Shown here: positions 1 through 8,686 of the stretch, piece after piece | Position numbering within the stretch: position 1 is the stretch's first letter | How the letters are laid out: each line of letters opens with the position of its first letter | Assembly (NCBI GenBank): GCA_026418625.1 | Contig: JAOABA010000030.1 | Span: forward strand, 1-64,000 | Source of the DNA: Candidatus Kapaibacterium sp. | GTDB lineage: Bacteria > Bacteroidota > Ignavibacteria > Kapaibacteriales > UBA2268 | Direction: 5' to 3' | Length of the DNA stretch: 64,000 nucleotides | Program-made: the position numbers and the translations under genes | The notes under the pieces: generated by a model | Seen by the model: the letters and a program-made list of their open reading frames with translations, nothing else | Database searches by the model: none | What the model was told of the DNA's origin: nothing

Positions 1-96
1 AAGTACATAGAAATGTATTATAACAGCAAAAGATTGCATTCAAGTAATAATTACCGGACACCTAACGAGGTTTATAATGAGTTTTTCAACAAGTAA
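1..96 (+). CDS. IS3-family transposase OrfB, C-terminal end (cut by window edge)
   Basis: An open frame enters from the left edge and ends at TAA 94-96. Its 31 visible residues match the extreme C-terminus of IS3-family integrase-type transposases: a Tyr-Tyr-Asn-x-x-Arg-x-His motif (residues 6-13 of the fragment) followed by a Tyr-Arg-Thr-Pro-x-Glu-Val-Tyr motif. The catalytic DDE residues lie outside the window, so activity cannot be judged. A 25-bp IS3-type terminal inverted repeat follows about 20 bp downstream. Confidence 0.75.
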   Translation, partial: KYIEMYYNSKRLHSSNNYRTPNEVYNEFFNK

Positions 97-139
97 ATTT
101 AATTCTTTTATTTTTGTCTACTAAATGGGGTCCAGATCA
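1..139 (+). mobile_element. Right end of an IS3-family insertion sequence with terminal inverted repeat
   Basis: After the transposase stop, positions 115-139 read, on the reverse strand, TGATCTGGACCCC followed by ATTTAGTAGACA. This is the familiar form of IS3-group terminal inverted repeats, with terminal TG/CA. The left end is outside the window, so the target duplication cannot be confirmed. The element ends about 160 bp before the polysaccharide exporter gene. Confidence 0.65.
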
Positions 140-240
140 AAGTAATAAATTTGAAATATTTGATAATGTTAATAAAATTTTCAATATATCCATTCTTGAG
201 ATAAATTTTTATTAAAGATTTTGGTGGTTTTATTTGGAAC

Positions 241-271
241 TTGTTTGCAAGGAAATAATAAGATAATTTTG
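241..271 (+). promoter_or_regulatory. Candidate Bacteroidota-type promoter for the wzm-wzt operon
   Basis: TTG at 241-243 and a perfect TAnnTTTG box (TAATTTTG, 264-271) are separated by 20 nt, close to the -33/-7 arrangement known for Bacteroidota primary sigma factors. It lies 26 nt upstream of the TTG start at 297. Such boxes arise by chance in AT-rich DNA, so this is only a candidate. Confidence 0.4.
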
Positions 272-296
272 TTTTTTTATTTATTTGAAATAAAAA

Positions 297-1115
297 TTGA
301 GTGGAACAAAAATAACCTTAGCTGGATTTATTAAAGATTTTTTCAAAAACAAGCACTTAATATTCGAACTGACTAAAAGTGATTTAAAAACTAATTATAT
401 TGGTTCTTTTTTTGGATTATCTTGGATAGTTCTACAACCTTTAGTTTTGACATTCATTTTTTGGGTAGTATTTGTTGTTGGTTATAAGGCTACTCCAATT
501 GAAGGAGTTTCTTTTGTTCCTTGGCTTTTATGCGGTTTACTGCCATGGAATTTTTTTTCATCCGTTGTATCATTAAACACTAATATTATAACACAGAATG
601 CTCATTTATTAAAAAAGTTCAAATTTAATGTTTCTTTAATGCAGATAGTGAAAATCTTATCTGGGTTGATAGTTCATTTATTTTCATTAATAATACTTAT
701 TATTTTCTTTCAGGTCAAAAGTAGTCCTGTTCACATAACAATTTATTGGATTCAGGTTTTATATTACTTAATTGCTTTAACAGTATTACTTTGGACAATT
801 GGACTAATCTTGGGAATTTTACAGGTATTTTTTAAGGATGTTACACATATCTTGTCACTCATCTTACAGATGGGTTTTTTCCTCACACCAATTTTTTGGA
901 ACCCTCATATAATCCCCGAAAATTATTTATTCCTTTTCAAAATAAATCCATTATTTTATATAATTAATGGTTATCGTGATAGTTTTCTATTTCGTATTGG
1001 GTTTTGGGAGGACTGGATAACTACAATTTATTTTTGGTTTTTAACGTTAATCCTATTTCTTATTGGCTATTTTTTATTTAAAAAGTTAAGCCCAAAGTTT
1101 GCTGATGAATTATAG
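297..1115 (+). CDS. wzm: ABC-2 type polysaccharide/O-antigen export permease (Wzm-like)
   Basis: Inner-membrane permease of a polysaccharide ABC exporter, 272 aa, with about six hydrophobic segments. The N-terminal region just before the first membrane span (residues 24-48, containing the pattern SDLKTNYIGSFFGLSW) is typical of the family, which moves undecaprenyl-linked glycans across the inner membrane. The start is TTG at 297; no better ATG precedes the conserved N-terminal region. The stop lies 9 bp before the matching ATPase gene, so the two form an operon and probably a complex. The substrate is not identifiable; no glycan biosynthesis genes are adjacent. Confidence 0.85.
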   Translation: MSGTKITLAGFIKDFFKNKHLIFELTKSDLKTNYIGSFFGLSWIVLQPLVLTFIFWVVFVVGYKATPIEGVSFVPWLLCGLLPWNFFSSVVSLNTNIITQNAHLLKKFKFNVSLMQIVKILSGLIVHLFSLIILIIFFQVKSSPVHITIYWIQVLYYLIALTVLLWTIGLILGILQVFFKDVTHILSLILQMGFFLTPIFWNPHIIPENYLFLFKINPLFYIINGYRDSFLFRIGFWEDWITTIYFWFLTLILFLIGYFLFKKLSPKFADEL

Positions 1116-1124
1116 AGGATAAAA

Positions 1125-2984
1125 ATGCTTGCCATAAAGGTAGAGAAACTTACAAAAATTTATAAATTACAAGATATAGCAAATAGTAAATTTAAAGATA
1201 CATTCAAATTTCTTAGAAAAAAACACCAGAAGGAATTTTATGCATTAAATAACATAAATTTTGAAATTCAGAAGGGTGAGGTTGTTGGTATTATTGGTGT
1301 TAATGGTTCAGGGAAATCAACATTACTAAAAATTCTAACAGGGGTATTGCAACCTACTTCTGGTAATGTTATTCTGAATGGTAAAGTCTCATCTATAATT
1401 GAACTTGGAACTGGTTTCAATCACGAGTTAACTGGTTATGAAAATATTTATCTTACTGGGTCTCTTCTTGGTTTTTCGAAGCCAGAAATTGAAGCTAAGA
1501 TAGATGAAATAATTAAATTTGCTGATATTGGTGATTTCATAAAACAACCAGTCAAAATTTATTCCAGTGGAATGGTTGTTAGATTAGCTTTTGCTATTGC
1601 TGCAAATGTTGAATCTGATATTTTGATAATAGATGAAGCATTGGCAGTAGGAGATGTTAAGTTTGCTTTTAAGTGTATTAATCATATGAACCGCCTTGTA
1701 AAAAAAGGAACAACAATTTTGCTTGTTACTCACGATACACAAACAGTTAAAAGCTTTTGTAAAAGAGCAATCTGGCTTCACGAGGGTCAGATAAAAATGG
1801 ACTCCGACATTCATTCAGTAACTTCTCATTACATTAGATTCCTTTTTGAACACGAATTGAAAATGGAATCAGACCAACCAGATATTGATGAACAATTAGA
1901 ACCTGAAATAGAAATCGAAAATGATAATATTTCTGACAAGGAAAAAATTGAATTATCTTCATCACATGAGTTTCACACTAAGGATTGGTTTTATTCCAAG
2001 AGTAATGATTTCGAAGTCAAAACAGACAACGGTTTATTACTAATTAATTCTTTTGGGTCTGATGAATTCCATCAAATATTTTTGGGTGGTTCAAATCCTA
2101 AAATGATACCTGAAAATCAAAATGATTTTAAAATTGAACCAAACCAAGACTATGCAATTATTTATAACATTGCTACAACTCTAAAAATCAGATTAGGTGT
2201 TACAATATTCGACTCTACAAAAAAAATTGGTGAATTCGCTCATAATCTTTTTTCAAAAGAAGCAAATAAAGCTCTAATTTTCAAAACTCCTGAAAACGCA
2301 AAGTTCTTTAATATATGGCTTGAATTTTTTGGAAAAGGGAAAATACTTCTCGATGGTCTGAAAATCATTAAAATAAGCGAAGATGAAAAAACAATTTTCT
2401 CTCGTAAATTTCCTGATTTTATATATGAAAATGAAGATGGACTCCGTTCAATCACTATTTCAGATCTTGAGCTTATTTTAAGGAATTATAAAATAGTAAT
2501 GAAAGATAATAAAATTGATTTTGAAGCTTTAAATAAGTTAAAATCAGAAGACTCTGCTCTTAAAATTAATTTTCAAAATTTTAAGTGGCATATTCTAACT
2601 GATGAAAGATTTAAATGGAAAATTCAGGATGGCTCATTATTAGTTAATTCAGAAATTGGTGAGGATAATTTTCAATATATTTGGACGGGAGGTTCATCTT
2701 GGCTTGATACCCCACCAGATGAAAAACAAAAATATAGACTTGACCCAAATTCAACTTATGAGCTTAAAGTTTTTGGAAAGTTTCATTTAAAATGCCGATT
2801 CTGGGTCATTATTTTTGATGACAACGGGCAAAGGACTGACAGAATTTTTATAATCGAACCTGAATCGAAAGATATTAATTTTAAGTTTGATAGTGTAGAT
2901 AAGATCGGTTATTTTCGTCTTGCTATTGAATTTATTGGCAATGGATCTGCAGAAATCAAAGAAATCATAATAAAAAAAGTCTAA
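1125..2984 (+). CDS. wzt: Polysaccharide ABC exporter ATPase (Wzt-like) with tandem C-terminal domains
   Basis: 619 aa. Residues 1-235 form a normal ABC ATPase: Walker A GVNGSGKST near residue 58, signature SSGMVVRLAFA near 147, and Walker B ILIIDEALAVGD. About residues 235-280 form an acidic linker. The remainder holds two related beta-rich domains, roughly 282-420 and 487-619. Each has an aromatic-DG-LL-(I/V)NS start, an F-x-x-I-(F/W)-x-GG-S segment, a central (V/I)-x-IFD strand, and an end of the form (I/L)EF-(F/I)-G-(K/N)-G. In known Wzt proteins a C-terminal beta-sandwich reads the terminal modification of the glycan; these domains may play that part but do not obviously match the classic Wzt_C sequence. 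ATG 1125 follows wzm closely. Confidence 0.87.
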   Translation: MLAIKVEKLTKIYKLQDIANSKFKDTFKFLRKKHQKEFYALNNINFEIQKGEVVGIIGVNGSGKSTLLKILTGVLQPTSGNVILNGKVSSIIELGTGFNHELTGYENIYLTGSLLGFSKPEIEAKIDEIIKFADIGDFIKQPVKIYSSGMVVRLAFAIAANVESDILIIDEALAVGDVKFAFKCINHMNRLVKKGTTILLVTHDTQTVKSFCKRAIWLHEGQIKMDSDIHSVTSHYIRFLFEHELKMESDQPDIDEQLEPEIEIENDNISDKEKIELSSSHEFHTKDWFYSKSNDFEVKTDNGLLLINSFGSDEFHQIFLGGSNPKMIPENQNDFKIEPNQDYAIIYNIATTLKIRLGVTIFDSTKKIGEFAHNLFSKEANKALIFKTPENAKFFNIWLEFFGKGKILLDGLKIIKISEDEKTIFSRKFPDFIYENEDGLRSITISDLELILRNYKIVMKDNKIDFEALNKLKSEDSALKINFQNFKWHILTDERFKWKIQDGSLLVNSEIGEDNFQYIWTGGSSWLDTPPDEKQKYRLDPNSTYELKVFGKFHLKCRFWVIIFDDNGQRTDRIFIIEPESKDINFKFDSVDKIGYFRLAIEFIGNGSAEIKEIIIKKV

Positions 2985-2996
2985 AAATCTATAATT

Positions 2997-3695
2997 ATGT
3001 CTACAAACATATTAATTGAAGCTAAAGACATAATCAAATCTTATAAAAATAAGTTTGATAAGTTCACTCCGGTTTTAAAAGGTATAAATTTAAAAGTCTT
3101 TCGTGGAGATTTCATTTCTATAGTTGGACCCTCAGGTGTTGGGAAAAGTACTTTACTTCATTTGCTCGGTTCTCTTGATTTGCCTGATTCAGGTTCAATT
3201 GAATTTCATTCTCAAAATGGGATTATTGATTATCAGAAAATAGATCCTAATGATTTAGCTAAACATAGAAATAAATCTATAGGTTTTGTTTTTCAGTTTT
3301 CTCATTTACTACCAGAATTTACAGCTATTGAAAATGTGATGCTTCCTGCTCTTTTGTATGATGAAAATTTTAAAAATGCAAGAAAAAAAGCTGAGGAGTT
3401 ACTTGATATTGTTGGGATTCTTGAACGAAAAGATCATAAACCCTCTCAACTTTCCGGTGGTGAGCAACAAAGAGTTGCTATAGCCAGAGCTTTGATAAAT
3501 AAACCTGATCTTATTTTAGCTGATGAACCTACTGGTAATCTTGACTCAGACAATGCAAAAATAGTCCTAAATTTAATTCAAAATTTACGAAAAGAAAACA
3601 ATTTAACTTTTATTATAGCAACTCATAGTGCCGATGTGGCAGGCATTGCCGATAAAAAAATGTTAATGAAGGATGGAATAATTATAAATAATTGA
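2997..3695 (+). CDS. lolD: LolD-like ABC transporter ATP-binding protein
   Basis: 232 aa, a single ABC ATPase domain of the LolD/MacB/FtsE group. Visible are Walker [10 protein letters not shown] (residues about 43-51), the signature [15 protein letters not shown], Walker [13 protein letters not shown] and an H-loop THS. In LolD systems it powers the extraction of outer-membrane lipoproteins by LolCE; no LolC/E permease is adjacent, so its partner is elsewhere and the assignment within the subfamily is provisional. It begins 12 bp after wzt and may be co-transcribed. Its TGA stop abuts the stop of the convergent gene with no spacer. Confidence 0.8.
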   Translation: MSTNILIEAKDIIKSYKNKFDKFTPVLKGINLKVFRGDFISIVGPSGVGKSTLLHLLGSLDLPDSGSIEFHSQNGIIDYQKIDPNDLAKHRNKSIGFVFQFSHLLPEFTAIENVMLPALLYDENFKNARKKAEELLDIVGILERKDHKPSQLSGGEQQRVAIARALINKPDLILADEPTGNLDSDNAKIVLNLIQNLRKENNLTFIIATHSADVAGIADKKMLMKDGIIINN

Positions 3696-3974
3696 TCATT
3701 TCAATAATTTTAGTTCTTTATCAATGGCAGACTCAAGTGATTTTTGAGCTACTTTTCCGAATAATGATAGTTCAATGTCAATTTCTATCAAATAATCCTG
3801 CAGAGAAATAGTTCCTTTGCCTAATTTCGATTGAACGTGCAAAGTGTTTTCTATCCAAATAGCTGAATCTAAAAGAGCTTTTAATGCAGAGTTATTCAAT
3901 AAATTATTGTTTATGAAATTTTTCATTTCAATAGCAGTAGCTTGAGTTTGAAATTTTTTTTGTATTCGGGACAT
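3696..3974 (-). CDS. Small protein resembling the polyhydroxyalkanoic-acid-system (PHA_gran_rgn) family
   Basis: 92 aa with no signal peptide or membrane segment. The second half (a Trp-Ile-Glu-Asn-Thr-Leu strand, a GKGTI turn, an I-E-I-D-I-E-L strand, then a C-terminal helix starting around KSLESAIDKEL) follows the layout I recall for the small PHA_gran_rgn family, in which similar proteins of about 90-100 aa have no firmly established role. The match is by pattern only. Nothing nearby suggests polyhydroxyalkanoate metabolism. It converges on the lolD-like gene with no gap, and the stops share TGATCA. Confidence 0.55.
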   Translation of the reverse strand: MSRIQKKFQTQATAIEMKNFINNNLLNNSALKALLDSAIWIENTLHVQSKLGKGTISLQDYLIEIDIELSLFGKVAQKSLESAIDKELKLLK

Positions 3975-4095
3975 TTTTTCCTCAATATTTTTCTGTTTAT
4001 ATATTAAATTAAATTTTTTAAATAATTTAAGACAGAATTTTCAGAAATAATATTTTAAACAAAATATTAATCTTATCATACGTAATGAATATTAT

Positions 4096-5388
4096 ATGTT
4101 TATTTATTATACATATAACTTAAAATTAAGTTTATTTCAAGCATTTTTGCTATCAATGTTATTTATCCTTTTTTCCTGTTCAGGACCAATAAAGCAAGTA
4201 AAGCAACCTAAAGTAAAAAAAGAAATTCAATATCTAAATGAGATTGAAGCCCTACAAAATTTTGATTTTGAAGTTTTAAATGAAGAAAAACTTAATAACT
4301 TTGAACAAAAGCTTTATCAATCACTAAAATTCATTAGTCAACTAAATTTTTTTGATGCTGAAAAGCTTTTATGGTCAACTCTTTATGAACTTAATGATAG
4401 TTCAAAGAAATTTTTAGTAAAAAAAATTCTTGTTGATTTATTGTTTTATAATAATGATTGGAAAGGAATTTTATCGCTCGATAATATTCAAACACAAACA
4501 TTATCAACGGATAACTCATTAGTTCTTGTTCATTCTTATTCTGAAATTGAAAATGAACAAGTGAATTATTCCTCAGATTCAGTTGAAATTGAGTATGAAA
4601 AAAGTCATTCAGGAACTCCAATAATTGAAATATTAATTAACGGTAGCAAAAGATATTTTTGGTTTGACACAGGTGCTAATTATACAGTTATTGCTTCTGA
4701 CATAGCCAAAGAAATTAACATTAAACCAATTAAAAATAGAACTGCAAAAGCTTTAACTGCAACGTCACTACAAATAAATGTTCTTCCTGCAGTTATAAAA
4801 GAGCTAAAAATTGGAAATGTTGAAATTTTAAATCATCCGGTAATTATCGCAGAAGAGTCTGACTTGAGATTTAAATTATTTGGCTCAAATAGAATTACAA
4901 AAGTTGATGGCATCATAGGTTGGAAAGCTATTCAAAAAATGGATGTTACCTTCGATGACAGAGTTAACAAGGCAACTTTCAGAAAACCTTTTAAAGATTC
5001 TCTTGTTGACAGAAATCTCCATTGGTTAGGTATACCCTTCGTTACATTGTTTACCGAAGATAGTGTTAAACTAATTTTTGGCTTGGATACAGGTTCAGAA
5101 AAAAGCTCAATAACTTCTAATATTTTCAAGAAAGTTAGTTATGATGAAATTTATAGCATAACAAAAAAAATTAGCTCTGCTGGTGGATGGACTTTTTCTG
5201 AATCCAAGAATATATCTAAATTGAACTTAAAAATTGACAATCATAATATAGAATTTTTTGATATAGGAACAATTTTTACCCATCAAAATTTATTCGTTAA
5301 GATTGATGGGATTATTGGTAGTGATTTATTTAGACAAAAAAAAGTTAGAATCGATATATTGAATGGAAGATTGAGTATTGATAATTAA
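4096..5388 (+). CDS. Lipoprotein with two retropepsin-like aspartyl protease domains
   Basis: 430 aa. The N-terminus is a lipoprotein signal with the lipobox ending at Cys28 (LFSC). Two aspartyl-protease-like half domains follow: a WFDTGAN motif near residue 190 with a later DGIIGW segment, and a GLDTGSE motif near residue 329 with a later DGIIGSDLF segment. Each carries the DTG catalytic triad and the hydrophobic-hydrophobic-Gly motif of retropepsin/pepsin folds. The tandem layout could give an intramolecular dimer. The likely location is the outer or inner membrane facing the periplasm. The substrate is unknown. It converges on comB with no intergenic bases. Confidence 0.75.
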   Translation: MFIYYTYNLKLSLFQAFLLSMLFILFSCSGPIKQVKQPKVKKEIQYLNEIEALQNFDFEVLNEEKLNNFEQKLYQSLKFISQLNFFDAEKLLWSTLYELNDSSKKFLVKKILVDLLFYNNDWKGILSLDNIQTQTLSTDNSLVLVHSYSEIENEQVNYSSDSVEIEYEKSHSGTPIIEILINGSKRYFWFDTGANYTVIASDIAKEINIKPIKNRTAKALTATSLQINVLPAVIKELKIGNVEILNHPVIIAEESDLRFKLFGSNRITKVDGIIGWKAIQKMDVTFDDRVNKATFRKPFKDSLVDRNLHWLGIPFVTLFTEDSVKLIFGLDTGSEKSSITSNIFKKVSYDEIYSITKKISSAGGWTFSESKNISKLNLKIDNHNIEFFDIGTIFTHQNLFVKIDGIIGSDLFRQKKVRIDILNGRLSIDN

Positions 5389-6162
5389 CTAATTTAATCT
5401 AATAGAATATAGTCCCATTTGAGCGTTATATGTGTGTATGATAGGAACAACCGGACATAAATTAAGCTCCAGACAAAAATTTACATCTTCTAAGAAACCA
5501 ATAGATTTTAAGTAACTTGAATGCTCTTTGGTTTTTAGGAAATCTTTCAAATTATCGGAATATTGATGGTAAAGGCTTTTTGCAGCGTGTGAAGCATCGG
5601 AAATTTCAACGTGACTAATGCTTTGTATTAATTGATTAATCATATAACCGGCGCATAAAGTGTCTTCATAAGAAAACTGTCCAAAATTGCCTGCACACAA
5701 AAAATTTATGTTAATATTCTCTGGAGTTATTTCCTGCAAAATATTTTTACAAATAAAATTTATGACTGCTTCAGAATTTACAAAAGAACCAATAATTTTA
5801 AGCTTAGCATTTTTTGCTTTCTGAAATAATTTTGTCCCATTAGTTGTTGTCAAAATAATTGTTTTTCCTTTGACTATGTCAGTTGTGAATTCAAATGGAG
5901 AGTTACCAAGGTCAAAACCTGTTGGTTTCATACCATTTCTTTCCCCAGCTAAAATTCTTGTTTCCCTACTTAGTTTTGAATATAATTCAGCGGCTTTTTC
6001 GGTCGAGTCAACGGGTATTATCTCCTTTGCACCGTTTCTAAGAGCATTAGCAATTGTTGAACTTGCTCTAAGAACATCAATCATAATAACAATTGAGTTT
6101 GAAAATTGTTCATCTTTTTCAATAAAGTTTGTCGTGAAATAAACATCAACTTTCATTTTCAA
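5389..6162 (-). CDS. comB: 2-phosphosulfolactate phosphatase family protein (ComB)
   Basis: 257 aa, full length for the family. Recognisable blocks are MIDVLRASSTI with NALRNGAKEI near the N-terminus, LAGERNG with GFDLGNSP in the middle, and ILTTTNGT. The enzyme hydrolyses 2-phospho-3-sulfolactate to sulfolactate. It is known from coenzyme M synthesis in archaea, but homologues are widespread in bacteria that do not make coenzyme M. No other sulfolactate or coenzyme M gene is visible here, so the physiological role is open. It is transcribed away from kdsA, sharing a divergent upstream region of about 100 bp. Confidence 0.85.
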   Translation of the reverse strand: MKMKVDVYFTTNFIEKDEQFSNSIVIMIDVLRASSTIANALRNGAKEIIPVDSTEKAAELYSKLSRETRILAGERNGMKPTGFDLGNSPFEFTTDIVKGKTIILTTTNGTKLFQKAKNAKLKIIGSFVNSEAVINFICKNILQEITPENININFLCAGNFGQFSYEDTLCAGYMINQLIQSISHVEISDASHAAKSLYHQYSDNLKDFLKTKEHSSYLKSIGFLEDVNFCLELNLCPVVPIIHTYNAQMGLYSIRLN

Positions 6163-6266
6163 TCAAATTTGAAGTATAAAAACATTTCAAAAATAATTCT
6201 TTTAGAGATAAGTTTGAAAAATTAGCTTTATTTGTAATTTGCAAAGTTGTTTTAAGAGAAATAAAA

Positions 6267-7055
6267 ATGGAAAAATTGTTAATTATAGCAGGTCCGTGTG
6301 TTGTTGAATCATACGAATTGTTAGAGACAACGGCTACAAAGCTTGTTGAGCTTAGAAATAAATATAACTTTGAGCTTATTTTCAAATCATCCTATAAAAA
6401 AGCAAACAGAACAAGCAGCCAGTCTTTCGAAGGTATTGGAGATGAAATTGCATTGGGTTATTTAAAAAAAATCAGAGACGATTTTCATATCTCAGTTCTA
6501 ACAGATATTCACACACCATTAGAGGCTGAAATTGCAAGCAAATATGTTGATGTTTTACAGATTCCAGCTTTTTTGTGCCGTCAGACAGATTTATTGAGAG
6601 CAGCTGGTAAAACGGGTTTGAAAATAAATATAAAAAAGGGACAGTTTTTGCCTCCTGATAAAATTAAAGGAGCTATTGACAAAATAAAGTCAACTGGAAA
6701 CAATCAAATTATGCTGACAGAAAGAGGGACTTTCTTTGGTTACAATGACTTAGTGGTTGATTATCGTTCTCTCCCAATAATGAAAAAATTTGGATATCCA
6801 GTTATATTTGATGCTACTCATTCACTTCAGCAACCCTCTATCGGTTATGAGTCTGGGGGACGAAAGGAATTTTTAAGGTATTTAACAAGGGCTGCTATTG
6901 CAGTTGGTATTGACGGGATTTTTATTGAAACACATCCTGAGCCGGAAAAAGCCAAAAGTGACGCAGCGACTCAAATAAAGCTTGATGAGCTTGATGATTA
7001 TTTAAACGAAGTTGTGCTTTTATTTGATTTTGTAAGCAAAAATATTAATTTATAA
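6267..7055 (+). CDS. kdsA: 3-deoxy-8-phosphooctulonate (KDO-8-phosphate) synthase
   Basis: 262 aa, the usual length. It condenses arabinose 5-phosphate with phosphoenolpyruvate to form KDO-8-phosphate for the LPS inner core. Visible motifs are IAGPCVVES at the N-terminus, FKSSYKKANRTS (substrate-binding Lys/Asn/Arg), LTDIHTP, and FDATHSLQQP with GIDGIFIETHPEP near the C-terminus. ATG 6267 gives the standard N-terminus. lptC lies two genes downstream, so the block combines LPS precursor synthesis and transport functions. Confidence 0.95.
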   Translation: MEKLLIIAGPCVVESYELLETTATKLVELRNKYNFELIFKSSYKKANRTSSQSFEGIGDEIALGYLKKIRDDFHISVLTDIHTPLEAEIASKYVDVLQIPAFLCRQTDLLRAAGKTGLKINIKKGQFLPPDKIKGAIDKIKSTGNNQIMLTERGTFFGYNDLVVDYRSLPIMKKFGYPVIFDATHSLQQPSIGYESGGRKEFLRYLTRAAIAVGIDGIFIETHPEPEKAKSDAATQIKLDELDDYLNEVVLLFDFVSKNINL

Positions 7056-7119
7056 TAGTATTTAATTGAAAAATTTATTTTATTGGATAGACAGTATCAT
7101 TCATTTTATTAGGATAATT

Positions 7120-8139
7120 ATGAAAGTTTTAAAAGTTCTTATAATTTTTACTTGTCTTTTTTGCACAATTCTTTTATCCTGTTCGGAAAAGGAGCAACCC
7201 AAGGAAAATATTAAAGGAAAGGAAAAAGTAACTGAAATTAAGGAGCAGTCTCAAAAATCAAACGAAAATGGAATAAAGCTGAACTTTAAATTTCAAAAAG
7301 ATAAAAATTATTTTTTGAAAATTAACATCGAGCAACAAATGTCTCAGACTATTGAGGGTCAGAAGCAGGAAATTAAGCAGAAAATGGGTGTAGGATATGC
7401 CTTCAAAGTCTTAGAAAACTATGCAGACTCTCTTTACAGTATTGAGGTAAAATTCAATTCGATATATCAGGAAATCGAAGGACCGACAGGTAAGGTTACA
7501 TATGATTCGAAAAAAAAGGACAATGTTGAGTCACCATTCACAATGATATTTCCGAAAATTATCGGTAAGAAACTATTTGTTGAATTAAGACCAAATGGTG
7601 AAATCAAAACAGTAAAAGGTGAAAAAGAGCTTGTTGATGCTGTTCTAAAAGCCCTTGATGTTACTAATGAATCAATTAGAGAGGAACTGGGTAGATCAAT
7701 CAGACAACAATTTGGAGCTAAATCAATAAAAGATATGTTGGAACATAGTTGGGCTTACCTTGGTGACGAAAATAGAAAAGTTGGGGACTCTTGGAAGCAG
7801 AGCCATTCAATTTCTGGTGGATTACCGATTATGGTTAATAATAATTGGACACTCAATGAAATTCAGAATAATGAAATTATTTTAGGCTTAAAAAGTTCTT
7901 TAAAGACAGATGAAAAAAATCCATATTCTCAAATGGGAATTCTGAAAGTTAAATACGAGCTAAACGGATCTCAAGATGGTATTTATAAATTGGATAGAAA
8001 TACCTGTTGGCTTTTGAGAGGGGAAATTAATCAAAAAATATCCGGTAAAGTAATCTTAGAAAAAAGCAAGGATAATCCTGAAGAAAAAAGCTGGCCCCTT
8101 AGTGTTACCAGTAAGTATATTATTGAAGCGTCGGAATAA
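7120..8139 (+). CDS. Uncharacterised lipoprotein (DUF6263-like)
   Basis: About 339 aa. A lipoprotein signal ends in LLSC at Cys21, followed by a Lys/Glu-rich linker and a mainly beta-strand domain that starts with a segment of the type FKFQKDKNYFLKI. The layout resembles the DUF6263 group of Bacteroidota-type lipoproteins; the function is unknown. I chose ATG 7120, which has AGGA at 7111 and gives a proper signal peptide; an in-frame TTG at 7066 would add 18 residues without a clear ribosome site. It lies between kdsA and lptC on the same strand, so an envelope role is plausible. Confidence 0.7.
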   Translation: MKVLKVLIIFTCLFCTILLSCSEKEQPKENIKGKEKVTEIKEQSQKSNENGIKLNFKFQKDKNYFLKINIEQQMSQTIEGQKQEIKQKMGVGYAFKVLENYADSLYSIEVKFNSIYQEIEGPTGKVTYDSKKKDNVESPFTMIFPKIIGKKLFVELRPNGEIKTVKGEKELVDAVLKALDVTNESIREELGRSIRQQFGAKSIKDMLEHSWAYLGDENRKVGDSWKQSHSISGGLPIMVNNNWTLNEIQNNEIILGLKSSLKTDEKNPYSQMGILKVKYELNGSQDGIYKLDRNTCWLLRGEINQKISGKVILEKSKDNPEEKSWPLSVTSKYIIEASE

Positions 8140-8140
8140 T

Positions 8141-8686
8141 ATGATTCCTTTTTTTGTCAGACTTTTTTTTGTTTTAGTTCTTTTAATTGGTCTATTGTCT
8201 TGTAGTGAAAGTTCAACATATAAGAACTTTGTCAAAGAAAACCAAAGCGAAATTAAACCAGATCAAACAGGTTATGATATAGAAGTTGCTTTTATGGATT
8301 CATCACTGACAAAGGCAATTTTAAAAGCAAAAAAATCAAGGATATATCAAGAGAGAATGGAAACTTTCCTTGATGATAACATTATGGTTGAGTTTTTTTC
8401 CAAAGATGGGAAAAAAAGAGTAAGCTTGTTAACAGCAGATAGTGCTAAAATTGATGATAGAACTAAGGATATGACCGCTTGGGGGAAAGTTATTGTTATA
8501 GCTGATAGCTCAGGAACTGTTCTTGAAACGAAGTTATTAATGTGGGACAATAAAAATCAAAAATTATATTCGACTGAATTCGTAACTATTACTTCACCAA
8601 ATGAAAAATTACAAGGTTATGGTTTCGAATCTGACCAAAACCTATCAAATTATAAGATTTTCAAAGTCAGCGGAGTCCAAAAGTGA
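8141..8686 (+). CDS. lptC: LPS export ABC transporter periplasmic protein LptC
   Basis: 181 aa from ATG 8141, which directly follows the previous stop. The N-terminal hydrophobic segment ends in LLSC (Cys20), so this LptC looks like a lipoprotein, as is common in Bacteroidota-type organisms. The following beta-jellyroll region contains typical LptC features: paired short strands, a TADSAKIDDRTKDMTAWG segment and a C-terminal GYGFESD segment. LptC links the inner-membrane LptBFG complex to LptA. Its TGA overlaps the GTG of tpiA, so translation is probably coupled. Confidence 0.85.
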   Translation: MIPFFVRLFFVLVLLIGLLSCSESSTYKNFVKENQSEIKPDQTGYDIEVAFMDSSLTKAILKAKKSRIYQERMETFLDDNIMVEFFSKDGKKRVSLLTADSAKIDDRTKDMTAWGKVIVIADSSGTVLETKLLMWDNKNQKLYSTEFVTITSPNEKLQGYGFESDQNLSNYKIFKVSGVQK

